64,000 nt of DNA from NCBI RefSeq assembly GCF_039994875.1, contig NZ_CP121196.1:3534001-3598000 (forward strand), written 5' to 3'. The DNA comes from Telmatobacter sp. DSM 110680. GTDB lineage: Bacteria > Acidobacteriota > Terriglobia > Terriglobales > Acidobacteriaceae. The position numbers and the translations under genes were made by a program. Below the pieces are notes generated by a model that ran no database searches, was not told where the DNA came from, and saw nothing but the letters and a program-made list of their open reading frames with translations. Positions 54,204-62,970 of the stretch are shown here, one piece after another; positions within the stretch are counted from its first letter, which is position 1, and every line of letters starts with the position of its first letter.

Positions 54204-56966
54204 ATGTTGACCATCTCCAGGGCCCTTTCCTCAGGGCAGGTTCAAACCTATCACTCTCGCGAGTTTGCGTCTGAGAAGCAGAACTACTGGAGCCGCGACA
54301 GACACGCACTCAGCGAATGGCGAGGCACTCTTTCGACGGAGTGGGAATTGCGCGGCTCCGTCAGAGCAGACCATTTCGCACGATTGAGTGAAGGTCTGCA
54401 TCCGGAGAGCGGCGCGCAGCTTGTCAAGCACCAGCCAGCTAGAACCTACGAGAACGAATACGGCAAGGAGATCACCAGTGCTGAACATCGTGCTGGATGG
54501 GATGCGACATTCTCCGCGCCGAAATCGGTCTCACTCACCGCACTTGTGGGCGGCGATAACCGAGTGCGAGAGGCACATCGGGAAAGTGTTCGCGCTGCGC
54601 TTCAGGAACTCCAACGATACACACAGGCACGCATCGGCAATATTCATGTGCCGGAAACAACAGGAAAATTCGTCGCGGCCACGTTTGAGCATGATACCGC
54701 ACGGCCCGTGGATGGCTATGCTGCACCGCAACTTCACACGCATGCGATGATTTTCAACGTTACAGAGCGAGAGAACGGCCAGACGCGTGCACTTCAAGAA
54801 CGCAGTCTCTTTCAGTCGCAGCGATATGTGACCAGCGTCTACCGTTCCGAACTTGCCTTGCGGCTCCAGAAGCTTGGCTATGAGATCGAGAGGGGTGAAC
54901 ACGGTCAGCCGGAGATTAGGGGATACACGCAGGAGTACCTGGACGCATCGAGTCCACGGCGAGAGCAAATTAAAGGACACCTGCAGGAGATCGGAAGAGA
55001 GGGTGCGGGCGCCGCTCAGGTCGCCGCACATCGGACGCGGGACAAGAAGGAAATTCAGTCGCAGGATGAAGTTTTACGCCGGCATCGCGAATTGTGCGCA
55101 CAATTCGGGTACCAGGCCGAACGCGTCGTAGCACAGGCAAAAGAACACTCCCATCAACATCAGCAGCCTGAGAGGACTGCGCAACAGGCGGCGATGTATG
55201 CGCGGAATCATGTCTTCGAGCGCTCTGCTGTTCAGGACGAGAGGGCAATTCTGCAATCTATGCTTGATCGCGGAATGGGTGTGCTCAGTTACGGTCAGGC
55301 GCGACAGGAATTCGCGCGCCGTGTGGCAACAGGCGAGTTTCGCTCTGTTGGACACAGGGAAGGTCACGCCGCTCCGCGCTATACCACCGGCGAGATGGTC
55401 CGCATGGAGAGAGAGACCATAGAGCGGATGCAGGCCGGGAATCATCACTCTTTCCGCGATCCGATGCTGGTTTCGCCGCAGGTGCGCATTCCGACGGAGG
55501 ACCGCCATCCCGAACTCAATTCTTCACAGCGAGCAGCCGTGGACGAGATCTTTGTTTCGCGCGAGAAGATCATCGGACTCGAAGGCATTGCCGGTGCAGG
55601 GAAGACAATGACGCTAGGCGTCATTCGCGAGGGAGCGGAAGCCGAGGGATATCGAGTCGAAGGCTTTGCACCAACATCTCGAGCTGCGCAGAAGTTGGCT
55701 GAAGCGGGGATCGAGAGTTCAACACTGCAACTGCACCTCGCACGAGGTGAACAGCCGGATAGCGGCAAGAAGAGATTGTACGTGCTCGACGAATCCTCTC
55801 TTGCCTCTACCCGCCAGATGTACGAGTTTGTACAGCGTCTGCATTCGAATGATCGCGTCTTATTAGTCGGAGACACGCGGCAGCACGAGGCCGTAGAAGC
55901 AGGCCGACCCTTTGCGCAGCTTCAGGAAGCCGGGATGAAGACCGTCAGTCTGGATCAGATTCTCCGGCAGCGCGATCCCGAGTTGAGAGCAGCAGTCGAG
56001 CAATTGGCACGCGGTGACGTTCGGCAGGCTGTCGCTGGCCTCGACGCTCAAGGCCGGGTGCACGAGGTAGGCAATCGAGAGGAACGAATTGCGGCAATCG
56101 CCCGTGAGTATGCGCGATCTCCCGAGAGCACACTGGTGGTCTCCCCTGACAATAGATCACGGAGCGATATCAATGAGCGCATTCGCGGCGAGCTGCAATC
56201 GCGCGGCGTGGTGAGTCGCAATGAATGTACCACGACTGTGCTAGTGCCGCGGCAGGAGATGACAGGCGCAGATCGAACCTGGGCGCAACAGTATCAGGTC
56301 AACGACATTCTCCGTTATTCACGCAGTTCGCACGAGACCGGCATCGGCAAAGGTGAATATGCCCGCGTGGTGAGCATCGATGCCAAGAAAAACTTGCTGA
56401 CGGTTGCGCGTACAAACGGAACTGAACAGACGTACGACCCGCGCCGGCAGATGGGTGTCACAGTCTACCGCGAACAAGAGAAGGCCTTTTCCGTTGGAGA
56501 CCGCATCCAGTTCACCGCGCCCAATAGCGAATTGAAGATAGCGAACCGCGAGCTGGGGACGGTGAAAGACATTACGTCGCATGGCGCCATGAGGATCAGG
56601 TTGGATAGCGGGCGCAGAATGACCTTCGATCCTGCACAGGATCCGCATCTGGATCATGGCTACGCTGTCACGAGCCATTCCAGCCAAGGGCAGACTGCCG
56701 ACCGAGTGCTCATCCACGTGGACACCGATCTTGCCGCCAAGGACATGCTCAACAGTCGCATGGCCTATGTCTCTGTTTCGCGTGGGCAGTGGGATGCCCA
56801 GATTTTTACGAATGACCGAGGAACACTCGGGAACGCGCTTAGCCATGACGTTTCGCACGAGAGCGCACATCAACCACAGCAGACGATTACACCGGTATCG
56901 CGGGATATAGGCCGGACGCATCAGATGGAGCACGATTTTGGTGCGGGCATCGGCATGGGCTTTTGA
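54204..56966 (+). CDS. MobF-family conjugative relaxase with helicase domain (TrwC/TraI-like)
   Basis: The 920-residue protein has an N-terminal TrwC-type relaxase domain: start MLTISRAL, candidate catalytic Tyr in QTYHSREFASEKQNYWSRD, SAPKSVSL, and metal-binding QLHTHAM (His178, His180) with an earlier His in TFEHDTARP. The C-terminal superfamily-1 helicase carries Walker A GIAGAGKT (461-468), LYVLDESSLAS and VLLVGDTRQHE. It nicks oriT and unwinds the transferred strand. I choose ATG 54204, with GGAG eight bases upstream and the family-typical start, over an in-frame start at 54165. The protein fits a mobilizable element that lacks its own mating pore. The iterons upstream may be its regulatory or oriT region. 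Confidence 0.93.
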   Translation: MLTISRALSSGQVQTYHSREFASEKQNYWSRDRHALSEWRGTLSTEWELRGSVRADHFARLSEGLHPESGAQLVKHQPARTYENEYGKEITSAEHRAGWDATFSAPKSVSLTALVGGDNRVREAHRESVRAALQELQRYTQARIGNIHVPETTGKFVAATFEHDTARPVDGYAAPQLHTHAMIFNVTERENGQTRALQERSLFQSQRYVTSVYRSELALRLQKLGYEIERGEHGQPEIRGYTQEYLDASSPRREQIKGHLQEIGREGAGAAQVAAHRTRDKKEIQSQDEVLRRHRELCAQFGYQAERVVAQAKEHSHQHQQPERTAQQAAMYARNHVFERSAVQDERAILQSMLDRGMGVLSYGQARQEFARRVATGEFRSVGHREGHAAPRYTTGEMVRMERETIERMQAGNHHSFRDPMLVSPQVRIPTEDRHPELNSSQRAAVDEIFVSREKIIGLEGIAGAGKTMTLGVIREGAEAEGYRVEGFAPTSRAAQKLAEAGIESSTLQLHLARGEQPDSGKKRLYVLDESSLASTRQMYEFVQRLHSNDRVLLVGDTRQHEAVEAGRPFAQLQEAGMKTVSLDQILRQRDPELRAAVEQLARGDVRQAVAGLDAQGRVHEVGNREERIAAIAREYARSPESTLVVSPDNRSRSDINERIRGELQSRGVVSRNECTTTVLVPRQEMTGADRTWAQQYQVNDILRYSRSSHETGIGKGEYARVVSIDAKKNLLTVARTNGTEQTYDPRRQMGVTVYREQEKAFSVGDRIQFTAPNSELKIANRELGTVKDITSHGAMRIRLDSGRRMTFDPAQDPHLDHGYAVTSHSSQGQTADRVLIHVDTDLAAKDMLNSRMAYVSVSRGQWDAQIFTNDRGTLGNALSHDVSHESAHQPQQTITPVSRDIGRTHQMEHDFGAGIGMGF

Positions 56967-57007
56967 CGGGACTGATTGGACTACAACTCTCACAAGAGAA
57001 GGCGACT

Positions 57008-57295
57008 ATGAACACAGAATTGCTTGCGAAGAAGCCAGTCCAGCAGGCAACCCAGGCGACACTTGCTCTGGATCTGCAATACCTCACCCGCGATGCGAGC
57101 TTTGCCGAAAAGCACTATCGTGTCAGCGAACTTGCGGGATTGTGGGGGCTGGGCCGAGAGACAGTGCGCAAGATCGTGAAGGATGAACCGGGCGTGATCA
57201 AGATCAAGCAGGGCCGTAAAAAGGCGCATACCACATACAGCGTTCCGGAATCCGTCGCGCGCAGAATTCACACGCGGCTGCTAAACGTTGCTTAG
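57008..57295 (+). CDS. Small helix-turn-helix protein (candidate excisionase or regulator)
   Basis: The 95-residue protein starts at ATG 57008 with GAGAAGG five bases upstream. YRVSELAGLWGLGRETVRKI followed by VKDEPGVIKIKQGRKK and TTYSVPESVARRIHTRL resembles winged-HTH/MerR-type excisionase DNA-binding folds, including the basic wing. It lies between relaxase and integrase and is convergent with the integrase; their stops overlap in TTAG (57292-57295). Position and size suit a recombination directionality factor or element regulator. No family can be named with certainty. Confidence 0.65.
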   Translation: MNTELLAKKPVQQATQATLALDLQYLTRDASFAEKHYRVSELAGLWGLGRETVRKIVKDEPGVIKIKQGRKKAHTTYSVPESVARRIHTRLLNVA

Positions 57296-58521
57296 CTGCG
57301 CCCAGGAAAGGCGATGACGTTTGGTTTAGGCTTATCCGTGAAAGCTTGTTGCAGGATCTCAGTGAGCCGCGCCTGCCGTTCGGGCACCCACTCGGCGTAG
57401 TGTTTGCGAACCACCTTCTCGGTGTTTCCAAGGAGTTCGGCCACATCCTGCACCGAGACTCCTCGCTGCAGCAGGATACGAGCGAAGGTGTGGCGGAACC
57501 GGTGGTGAGTCGGGTTCGCCGCCCACGGGCCGCACAGAGCCCACAGCTTGTCCAGTTTCCTGCGCCACACGTCGGTGATCACGCAGATATCCTTGGTCTG
57601 GTGGGAGCCGAAGATGAGCCCTCCATGTTCTTTGGTGCGCTCGCGAATACGCTCTTGCAACCACACTGGAATCCAAGTCGAGATATGATTACCGCCCTTA
57701 GTGGTGCGGACTCGGCATTCCCCGTTCTCCTTCAACCGGTCGACGTGAAAGGTGGCCACGTCGGAGATGCGCAGGCCGGTGTAGACGGAGATTGCGATGA
57801 AATCGGCTAGGTCCTGACCATCCCAGCGCCGCCTGTATTTGCCCTTGGCGGCGTATTGGGAAGCGCAGGCAGAAAACATCCTGGTCAGATCGTCATCGCT
57901 GAAAGGGATGCGAGGGGCATTTTCGCCTTCTCGCTCTTTGCGTGTGTGCTTTTCCCTGATGAGTTTCGTAGGGTTTTCCTTGAGCCACCGATTGCTTTCC
58001 AGGTAGCGAAAGAAAGCCTTGACGGTGGCCATTTTTTTGGTTGCCGTCGAGATCTTCACTCCCCATGAGACCCGGAATTCGCGCACATCGAAGGGCTGCC
58101 ACTGATCGATGTAGACGTAACCCCGGCTGCGGCTGAAGTCCAGCAATTCGGTCAGCAGGTAACCGTATCCCCTGATGGTGGTCATGGCGTGAGAGTCGGC
58201 CAATTCCGATTTGTAATCCCGGACCGCTCTTTCGACGGTGATTCGGTACGCTGAAGGTACGGCGGGAGGGAGTTCTGGCGCCGGGGCAGGCAACTCACCA
58301 TCCCAACTCTTCCAGTGGGCCACCAGCTCCCTGGCTTGACCCCAGTCTGTCAGTCCTGTGGTTTTGCGGCTGAACTTGCCTTTCAGAGTGCCGGAGGCGT
58401 GGATAAGGCACGCGCAGTGCTTCCAGCCTTTCTTGCGTTCCTCGAATTCGCCGGAGCGGAACTGCTCCGGGTGCCCGGCTTCGCACTCCGCCCGATGTCT
58501 GCGATAGAGGTTGATCGCCAT
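57292..58521 (-). CDS. Tyrosine site-specific integrase
   Basis: The 409-residue recombinase has an N-terminal extension with clustered Cys and His, a SAM-like core-binding domain (YKSELADSHAMTTIRGYGYL), and a C-terminal catalytic domain. Catalytic residues visible are Arg251 in YTGLRISD, Lys in RVRTTKGGN, HHRFRHTFAR (H-x-x-R) and the nucleophile Tyr375 in VVRKHYAEW. The second box-II histidine position reads LLGN, as in some family members. It reads towards the element interior from the tRNA-Ser end, with arm repeats 19 bp upstream of its start. It should catalyse integration at the tRNA 3' end. Confidence 0.93.
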   Translation of the reverse strand: MAINLYRRHRAECEAGHPEQFRSGEFEERKKGWKHCACLIHASGTLKGKFSRKTTGLTDWGQARELVAHWKSWDGELPAPAPELPPAVPSAYRITVERAVRDYKSELADSHAMTTIRGYGYLLTELLDFSRSRGYVYIDQWQPFDVREFRVSWGVKISTATKKMATVKAFFRYLESNRWLKENPTKLIREKHTRKEREGENAPRIPFSDDDLTRMFSACASQYAAKGKYRRRWDGQDLADFIAISVYTGLRISDVATFHVDRLKENGECRVRTTKGGNHISTWIPVWLQERIRERTKEHGGLIFGSHQTKDICVITDVWRRKLDKLWALCGPWAANPTHHRFRHTFARILLQRGVSVQDVAELLGNTEKVVRKHYAEWVPERQARLTEILQQAFTDKPKPNVIAFPGRS

Positions 58522-58539
58522 GGCGGCATTATAGGATAG

Positions 58540-58559
58540 ATTGCACGCTATTGCACTCT
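58540..58559 (+). repeat. Integrase arm-type repeat pair, right end
   Basis: ATTGCACGCT is followed directly by ATTGCACTCT, the same decamers found at 40688-40707. It lies between the integrase start (58521) and the att core (58597), so integrase binding here could also repress its own promoter. Confidence 0.6.
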
Positions 58560-58596
58560 AAAACCGGTCAATTTATCTAAATTGTTGATTATATTA

Positions 58597-58622
58597 TGGC
58601 GGAGAGAGTGGGATTCGAACCC
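58597..58622 (-). repeat. Attachment site, right end (within tRNA-Ser)
   Basis: These are the last 26 bases of the intact tRNA-Ser gene, including encoded CCA. They are identical to 40584-40609 in the same orientation. Confidence 0.9.
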
Positions 58623-58686
58623 ACGTTAGAGTTTCCCCTAAACACGCTTTCCAAGCGTGCGCCTTCAGCCACTCGGCCATCTCTCC
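58597..58686 (-). tRNA. tRNA-Ser(GGA)
   Basis: The gene has 90 bases including the encoded CCA. The acceptor stem GGAGAGA pairs with TCTCTCC. The D arm is GGCCGAGTGGCTGAAGGC. The anticodon stem-loop CACGCTTGGAAAGCGTG has anticodon GGA. A long variable arm and T arm GTGGGTTCGAATCCCAC follow. The long variable arm confirms the Ser class. Its 3' 26 bases are the integration core of the adjacent element, and the gene is left intact by the insertion. Confidence 0.97.
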
Positions 58687-58977
58687 AACTGATAAAAGTT
58701 CCAATTCGAGTTTATCAAAGCTGGCTCCGTTACGGATTTCCCGCAAGCGGGCCAAGGGGACGATGGAAAGGGAATCCGACAGAGGCTCATTGAGGATATT
58801 GGTACTCGCCGCAAGAGACAATCAAGAGGCGTTCAGTCGTATAAATGAAAGCGTTTACGCGAGTCAATACAGTCTTGTATAGTCTCCTCTTGCTGTCAGT
58901 TCAATCGTAATATATGCTGCATTTCCAGTTTGCGGCCTGTGCTTTCTACCGCTTTTCTACATTTGCGAGGTATTCCA

Positions 58978-61491
58978 ATGCCAGGTTTCACTCGACGTCA
59001 CCTTCTTCGTTCAGCCGCATTTTCCGGTCTGGCTTTTTCTACTTCATCTTTGATGACGCGCTCGGCCTTGGCGCGAGCGGTTTCATTTGCGGCCACAGAC
59101 GCTGTGTCTCCGACGATGCTTCCACGAGAGAAGCTTCTTTTTGACTTCGGATGGAAATTCACTTTAGGCAATGGAGCGGATCCTGCGAAAGATTTCGGCT
59201 TCGGTGATGGACAGGGCGACTTTGCGAAGACCGGTGAATTCGAATTTGCAAAAGCGAAGTTCGACGATTCGAAGTGGCGCACCTTGAACTTGCCTCATGA
59301 CTGGGCGGTTGAGTTGCCTTTTGTGCGGGATGAAGTGCAGAACTCGCATGGATTCAAGCCACTAGGGCGTCGCTATCCCGAGACCAGTGTTGGGTGGTAC
59401 CGACGCGCATTCGATGTTCCGGAGAGCGATAAAGGCAGACGCATTTTGATTGAGTTTGATGGTGCTTTTCGTGACGTTCTTATATTCGTAAACGGCTGCT
59501 TCATCGGACGTAATGACAATGGCTACGCTCCTTTCAGCTTCGACCTTACCGACTTTCTTTCGTACGGTAAAAAGAACTACATCGTTGCGCGCGTGGATGC
59601 AACCTTCGGAGATGGCTGGTTCTACGAAGGCGCAGGTATCTATCGCCATGTTTGGCTGACGAAGACAGACGCGCTGCATCTGGGCCAGTGGGACAGTTAT
59701 GTTCGGCCCGAGGTTGTGGGCAATGCCGCGACACTGACATTGAGCACCATTGTGAAGAACGAGGGTGTCGACCACGAAACCGCGAAGGTCAAGTGGCAGA
59801 TAGTTGACGCAGCCGGAAAATCTGTAGTCGTTGCTGAAGCGCCGGCTCAAGCGGTGGTGGCTGATGGCTCTGTAGTATTCAACGCTACTGCCAAGTTGCT
59901 CAATCCTTTACTCTGGTCTGTCGATCAGCCGAACCTCTACTCGGCCAAGGTGACTGTGGAGGCGGGGGGTAAAGTTCGCGATGCTGACCGTGTAAGTTTT
60001 GGCATACGTACCGCGAAGTTTACGTCTGACAAGGGATTCTTCCTGAATGGAAAATCAATCAAGATTCAGGGTACCTGTAATCACCAGGACCACGCGGGAG
60101 TAGGTGCCGCGGTGCCAGACAGTCTGCAGCGATTCCGGCTGGCGGTTCTGCGCGAGATGGGTGGCAACGCTGTTCGAACCTCGCACAACATGCCTACACC
60201 TGAATGGGTGGAAGCCTGCGACCGCATGGGTATGATGATGATGTGCGAGACGCGCCAGATGAGTTCCAATCCTGAGGGTATGGCGCAACTCGAAACCATG
60301 ATTAAGCGCTATCGCAATTCTCCATCGATCATCATGTGGTCGGTGGGAAATGAGGAGAATCAGTTGCAGGGGCCCATGGCAGAACAGGGCGCTCGCATCG
60401 CGGCCGACATGGTGCGGCTGTGCCACGAACTTGATCCGACGCGCGTGGTATCGGCTGCAGTGAATGGAAATAACGAACAGGGTGTTTCAGATGCATTAGA
60501 CGTCATCGGATTCAACTACAATTTGAAGCTTCCGGAAAAATATCATCCAGAACATCCCAACCGGCCGATTTACGGATCGGAGACTTCTAGCGCCATCGGT
60601 ACGCGCGGCGTGTATTCCACTGATCCTCTGCGTAATACCTTGAATTCCTACGACGGCGTGGTTCCATGGGGCGAGACTGCAGAAGAGTGGTGGAAGTACT
60701 ACGGCTCGCGGGATTGGGAAGCGGGTGGCTTTGCGTGGACGGGTTTCGATTATCGCGGTGAGCCAACGCCCTACGGATGGCCGTCGATCAACTCGCAGTT
60801 TGGCATCGTCGACATGTGCGGATTTCCTAAGGACAACTTCTTCTACTACAAAGCATGGTGGGGCAAAGATCCTGTCGTTCATGTTTTTCCACACTGGAAC
60901 TGGACGGGGCGCGAGGGCGACGAGATTCCGGTCTGGGTGTATTCGAATCTGGACGAGGTGGAACTGTTTGTGAATGGTAAGAGCCTTGGAAGCCAGAAGG
61001 TTCCTCATCTAGGACACGTGGAGTGGAAAGCGCGTTATGAACCTGGAACGATTGAAGCGCGTGGCAGCAAAGACGGCAAAGTAGTTCTGACCGACAAGCG
61101 CGAGACGACTGGCCCAGCATCATCGATTCGATTGACGGCGGATCGCATGGAGATCAACGCCGACGGCCAGGATGTTGCTGTCATCAAGGTTGAAGGCCTG
61201 GACAAGGAAGGCCGTTTAGTGCCGATCGCAGATAATCACATCGGATTTAAAGTTTCGGGCAACGGAGAGTTGATCGGCGTAGGCAATGGCGATCCAAATT
61301 GCCAGGAGAGTGATAAGGCGCCGAAGCGTTCGCTTTTCAACGGACTTGCGCAGGTGATCGTCCAATCGACAAAAGAGGCAGGCGAGATTCAAATTCAAGC
61401 CCACAAAGATGGATGGGATGGCCCGAGTCTGGCGCCAGCCACGATCGCGATCAAGACGAAACTGGCGGAGACTCGTCCGGCGGTTGGTTAA
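58978..61491 (+). CDS. Tat-exported glycoside hydrolase family 2 (beta-galactosidase-like)
   Basis: The 837-residue enzyme starts at ATG 58978 (GAGG eight bases upstream) with a twin-arginine signal, FTRRHLLRSAAFSGLAFSTS. GH2 domains follow: jelly roll (RTLNLPHDWAVELPFV), Ig-like, and TIM barrel with GGNAVRTSHNMPTPEWVEAC. The catalytic acid/base is Glu459 in WSVGNEENQ and the nucleophile Glu535 in YGSETSS. C-terminal Ig-like domains typical of DUF4982-type GH2 enzymes follow (ADGQDVAVIKVEGLDKEGRL). It probably removes beta-linked galactosyl or related sugars in the periplasm. It is not coupled to neighbours; a hairpin follows. Confidence 0.92.
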   Translation: MPGFTRRHLLRSAAFSGLAFSTSSLMTRSALARAVSFAATDAVSPTMLPREKLLFDFGWKFTLGNGADPAKDFGFGDGQGDFAKTGEFEFAKAKFDDSKWRTLNLPHDWAVELPFVRDEVQNSHGFKPLGRRYPETSVGWYRRAFDVPESDKGRRILIEFDGAFRDVLIFVNGCFIGRNDNGYAPFSFDLTDFLSYGKKNYIVARVDATFGDGWFYEGAGIYRHVWLTKTDALHLGQWDSYVRPEVVGNAATLTLSTIVKNEGVDHETAKVKWQIVDAAGKSVVVAEAPAQAVVADGSVVFNATAKLLNPLLWSVDQPNLYSAKVTVEAGGKVRDADRVSFGIRTAKFTSDKGFFLNGKSIKIQGTCNHQDHAGVGAAVPDSLQRFRLAVLREMGGNAVRTSHNMPTPEWVEACDRMGMMMMCETRQMSSNPEGMAQLETMIKRYRNSPSIIMWSVGNEENQLQGPMAEQGARIAADMVRLCHELDPTRVVSAAVNGNNEQGVSDALDVIGFNYNLKLPEKYHPEHPNRPIYGSETSSAIGTRGVYSTDPLRNTLNSYDGVVPWGETAEEWWKYYGSRDWEAGGFAWTGFDYRGEPTPYGWPSINSQFGIVDMCGFPKDNFFYYKAWWGKDPVVHVFPHWNWTGREGDEIPVWVYSNLDEVELFVNGKSLGSQKVPHLGHVEWKARYEPGTIEARGSKDGKVVLTDKRETTGPASSIRLTADRMEINADGQDVAVIKVEGLDKEGRLVPIADNHIGFKVSGNGELIGVGNGDPNCQESDKAPKRSLFNGLAQVIVQSTKEAGEIQIQAHKDGWDGPSLAPATIAIKTKLAETRPAVG

Positions 61492-61548
61492 AAGCAGGGG
61501 AGACGAATAAGGTTCCTAAACTTTTCCTGGGTTCCTAGTGTGAATCCC

Positions 61549-61570
61549 CAGGTCTCAGAGTCGAGACCTG
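61549..61570. terminator. Terminator-like hairpin between convergent genes
   Basis: CAGGTCTC-agagtc-GAGACCTG forms an 8-bp stem with a 6-base loop. It lies between the GH2 stop (61491) and the end of the convergent asnA gene (61595), so it may serve both. Confidence 0.6.
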
Positions 61571-61594
61571 AGGATTTCGGCCATTGTTTTGTCG

Positions 61595-62734
61595 CTACTC
61601 AAGTACGAAGATGTTTCTTTGCGCGCACATCTCCTTCAGCACTTTCGGCCAAACGGTGCAGCTCACTTCGCCAAGGTGGGCCTTGTGAAGCAGGAGCATC
61701 AGAGTGCGCGACTGTCCGATGCCGCCGCCAATTGAGAGTGGGATGCGGTTGTTCAGAATTGCCTGGTGATAGGGCAATTTCATGAAGTCGAGTTGATTCG
61801 ACATCGCGAGCTGCTGCCTCAGCGTTTCAGCAGTGACTCGAATGCCCATCGAGGTCAGTTCGTGACGGCGCTTGGTGACAGGGTTCCAGACGAGGATGTC
61901 GCCGTTGAGGCCGTGGGTGTGTTCGCCGGTTTCGTGCCTGGTGTCGGTGACCCAGTCGTCGTAGTCGGCTGCGCGCATCTCATGCGGATATCCATCGCGC
62001 AGCGGCCAACCGATGCCAATGATGAAGATGGCCGGGTGCTCCTGCAGGATCGCCGTTTCCCGTTGCTTGCGGGGAAGGGTGGGAAACATCTCAAGGATGT
62101 TCTCTGCGTGCAGGAACGTTAATTTCTCCGGCAGGTTGGGATAGCGCGGGTCCTTCAATTGCGGGAAGAGGGAGTGGGCGTATTTTTCGGCTCCGACGAT
62201 CACCTTCCAGATTTTGCTTACGATCTCTTTCAGAAATCTCAGATTGCGCTGATCGGGAGTTATGACCCGCTCCCAGTCCCATTGATCGACGTAGGCGGAG
62301 TGGTCGTGATCAAGGAAGTAGTCCTTACGAACGGCGCGCATATCGGTGCAGATGCCTTCGTCAACACCGCAATCGAATTGCTTGAGAGCGGCTCTCTTCC
62401 ATTTAGTGGCAGCCTGAACTACCTGCGCATCGATGGGGTGCCGGTCGCGATCATTGGTGATGTGGAACTGGATAGGAGTGCGCGATCCGTCGCGATCAAG
62501 CATATCGTTGACGCCGCTCTCAACGTCGACGATGAGCGGGACCTCGACCATCATTAGGTTCAGTTCTTTGCACAGGTTGTCTTCGATAAAACGTTTGACG
62601 TGGAAGATGGCTTGCTGCGTTTCCTTCGGAGTCAGGAGAGAACGGTAGTTGTGAGGGAGAACAGTTTCCAGCTCTGTGTAATCGCCAATGCCGGGTCCAG
62701 CAAGGTCCGCTTTTTTATCAAGCACGCTAGGCAT
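61595..62734 (-). CDS. asnA: Aspartate-ammonia ligase (asparagine synthetase A)
   Basis: The 379-residue enzyme makes asparagine from aspartate, ammonia and ATP in the cytoplasm. It resembles class-II aminoacyl-tRNA synthetases. Landmarks are LMMVEVPLIVDVESGVNDML, the ITNDRDRHP region, DHSAYVDQWDWE, and PLSIGGGIGQSRTLMLLL near the C-terminus. It is somewhat longer than the roughly 330-residue E. coli AsnA. I chose ATG 62734 because AAAGGAG lies six bases upstream; the frame stays open to 62845. It is divergent from the rhamnosidase gene and unrelated to the flanking glycan genes. Confidence 0.95.
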   Translation of the reverse strand: MPSVLDKKADLAGPGIGDYTELETVLPHNYRSLLTPKETQQAIFHVKRFIEDNLCKELNLMMVEVPLIVDVESGVNDMLDRDGSRTPIQFHITNDRDRHPIDAQVVQAATKWKRAALKQFDCGVDEGICTDMRAVRKDYFLDHDHSAYVDQWDWERVITPDQRNLRFLKEIVSKIWKVIVGAEKYAHSLFPQLKDPRYPNLPEKLTFLHAENILEMFPTLPRKQRETAILQEHPAIFIIGIGWPLRDGYPHEMRAADYDDWVTDTRHETGEHTHGLNGDILVWNPVTKRRHELTSMGIRVTAETLRQQLAMSNQLDFMKLPYHQAILNNRIPLSIGGGIGQSRTLMLLLHKAHLGEVSCTVWPKVLKEMCAQRNIFVLE

Positions 62735-62970
62735 GGATGGCTCCTTTCCGGGCAGTGCAAATGCGCGTGCGGTTGGGGCTTTGCTCTCCCCGAAGTTGAG
62801 CCGCGGGGCGAAGTGCACTCTATGCCGCAAAGATGGTCGACCCAAGCGGCGTACCGCGCTGTGATTGAAGTCACGAGTCGATGGTTGCAGTGGACTTTCC
62901 GGTATGCCGGGCAGAAGGCCGCGATTGCCGCATATACTGTCGATTCATGAGATTCAGGGGGCGAAAGCAC

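Larger units (their letters stand above)
40584..58622. mobile_element. Integrative mobilizable element in tRNA-Ser(GGA), about 18 kb
   Basis: A 26-bp direct repeat identical to the last 26 bases of tRNA-Ser (T arm to CCA) flanks this region at 40584-40609 and 58597-58622. The intact tRNA is at the right end, and a tyrosine integrase (57292-58521) starts 75 bp from the right repeat. Both ends carry paired 10-bp arm-type repeats. Cargo includes decayed TPR genes, Rhs proteins, toxin tips and candidate immunity genes. The mobility module is a MobC-like protein, a membrane protein, iterons and a MobF relaxase-helicase. No VirB/Tra mating-pore genes are visible, so it should depend on a helper conjugative element. 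Confidence 0.88.
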
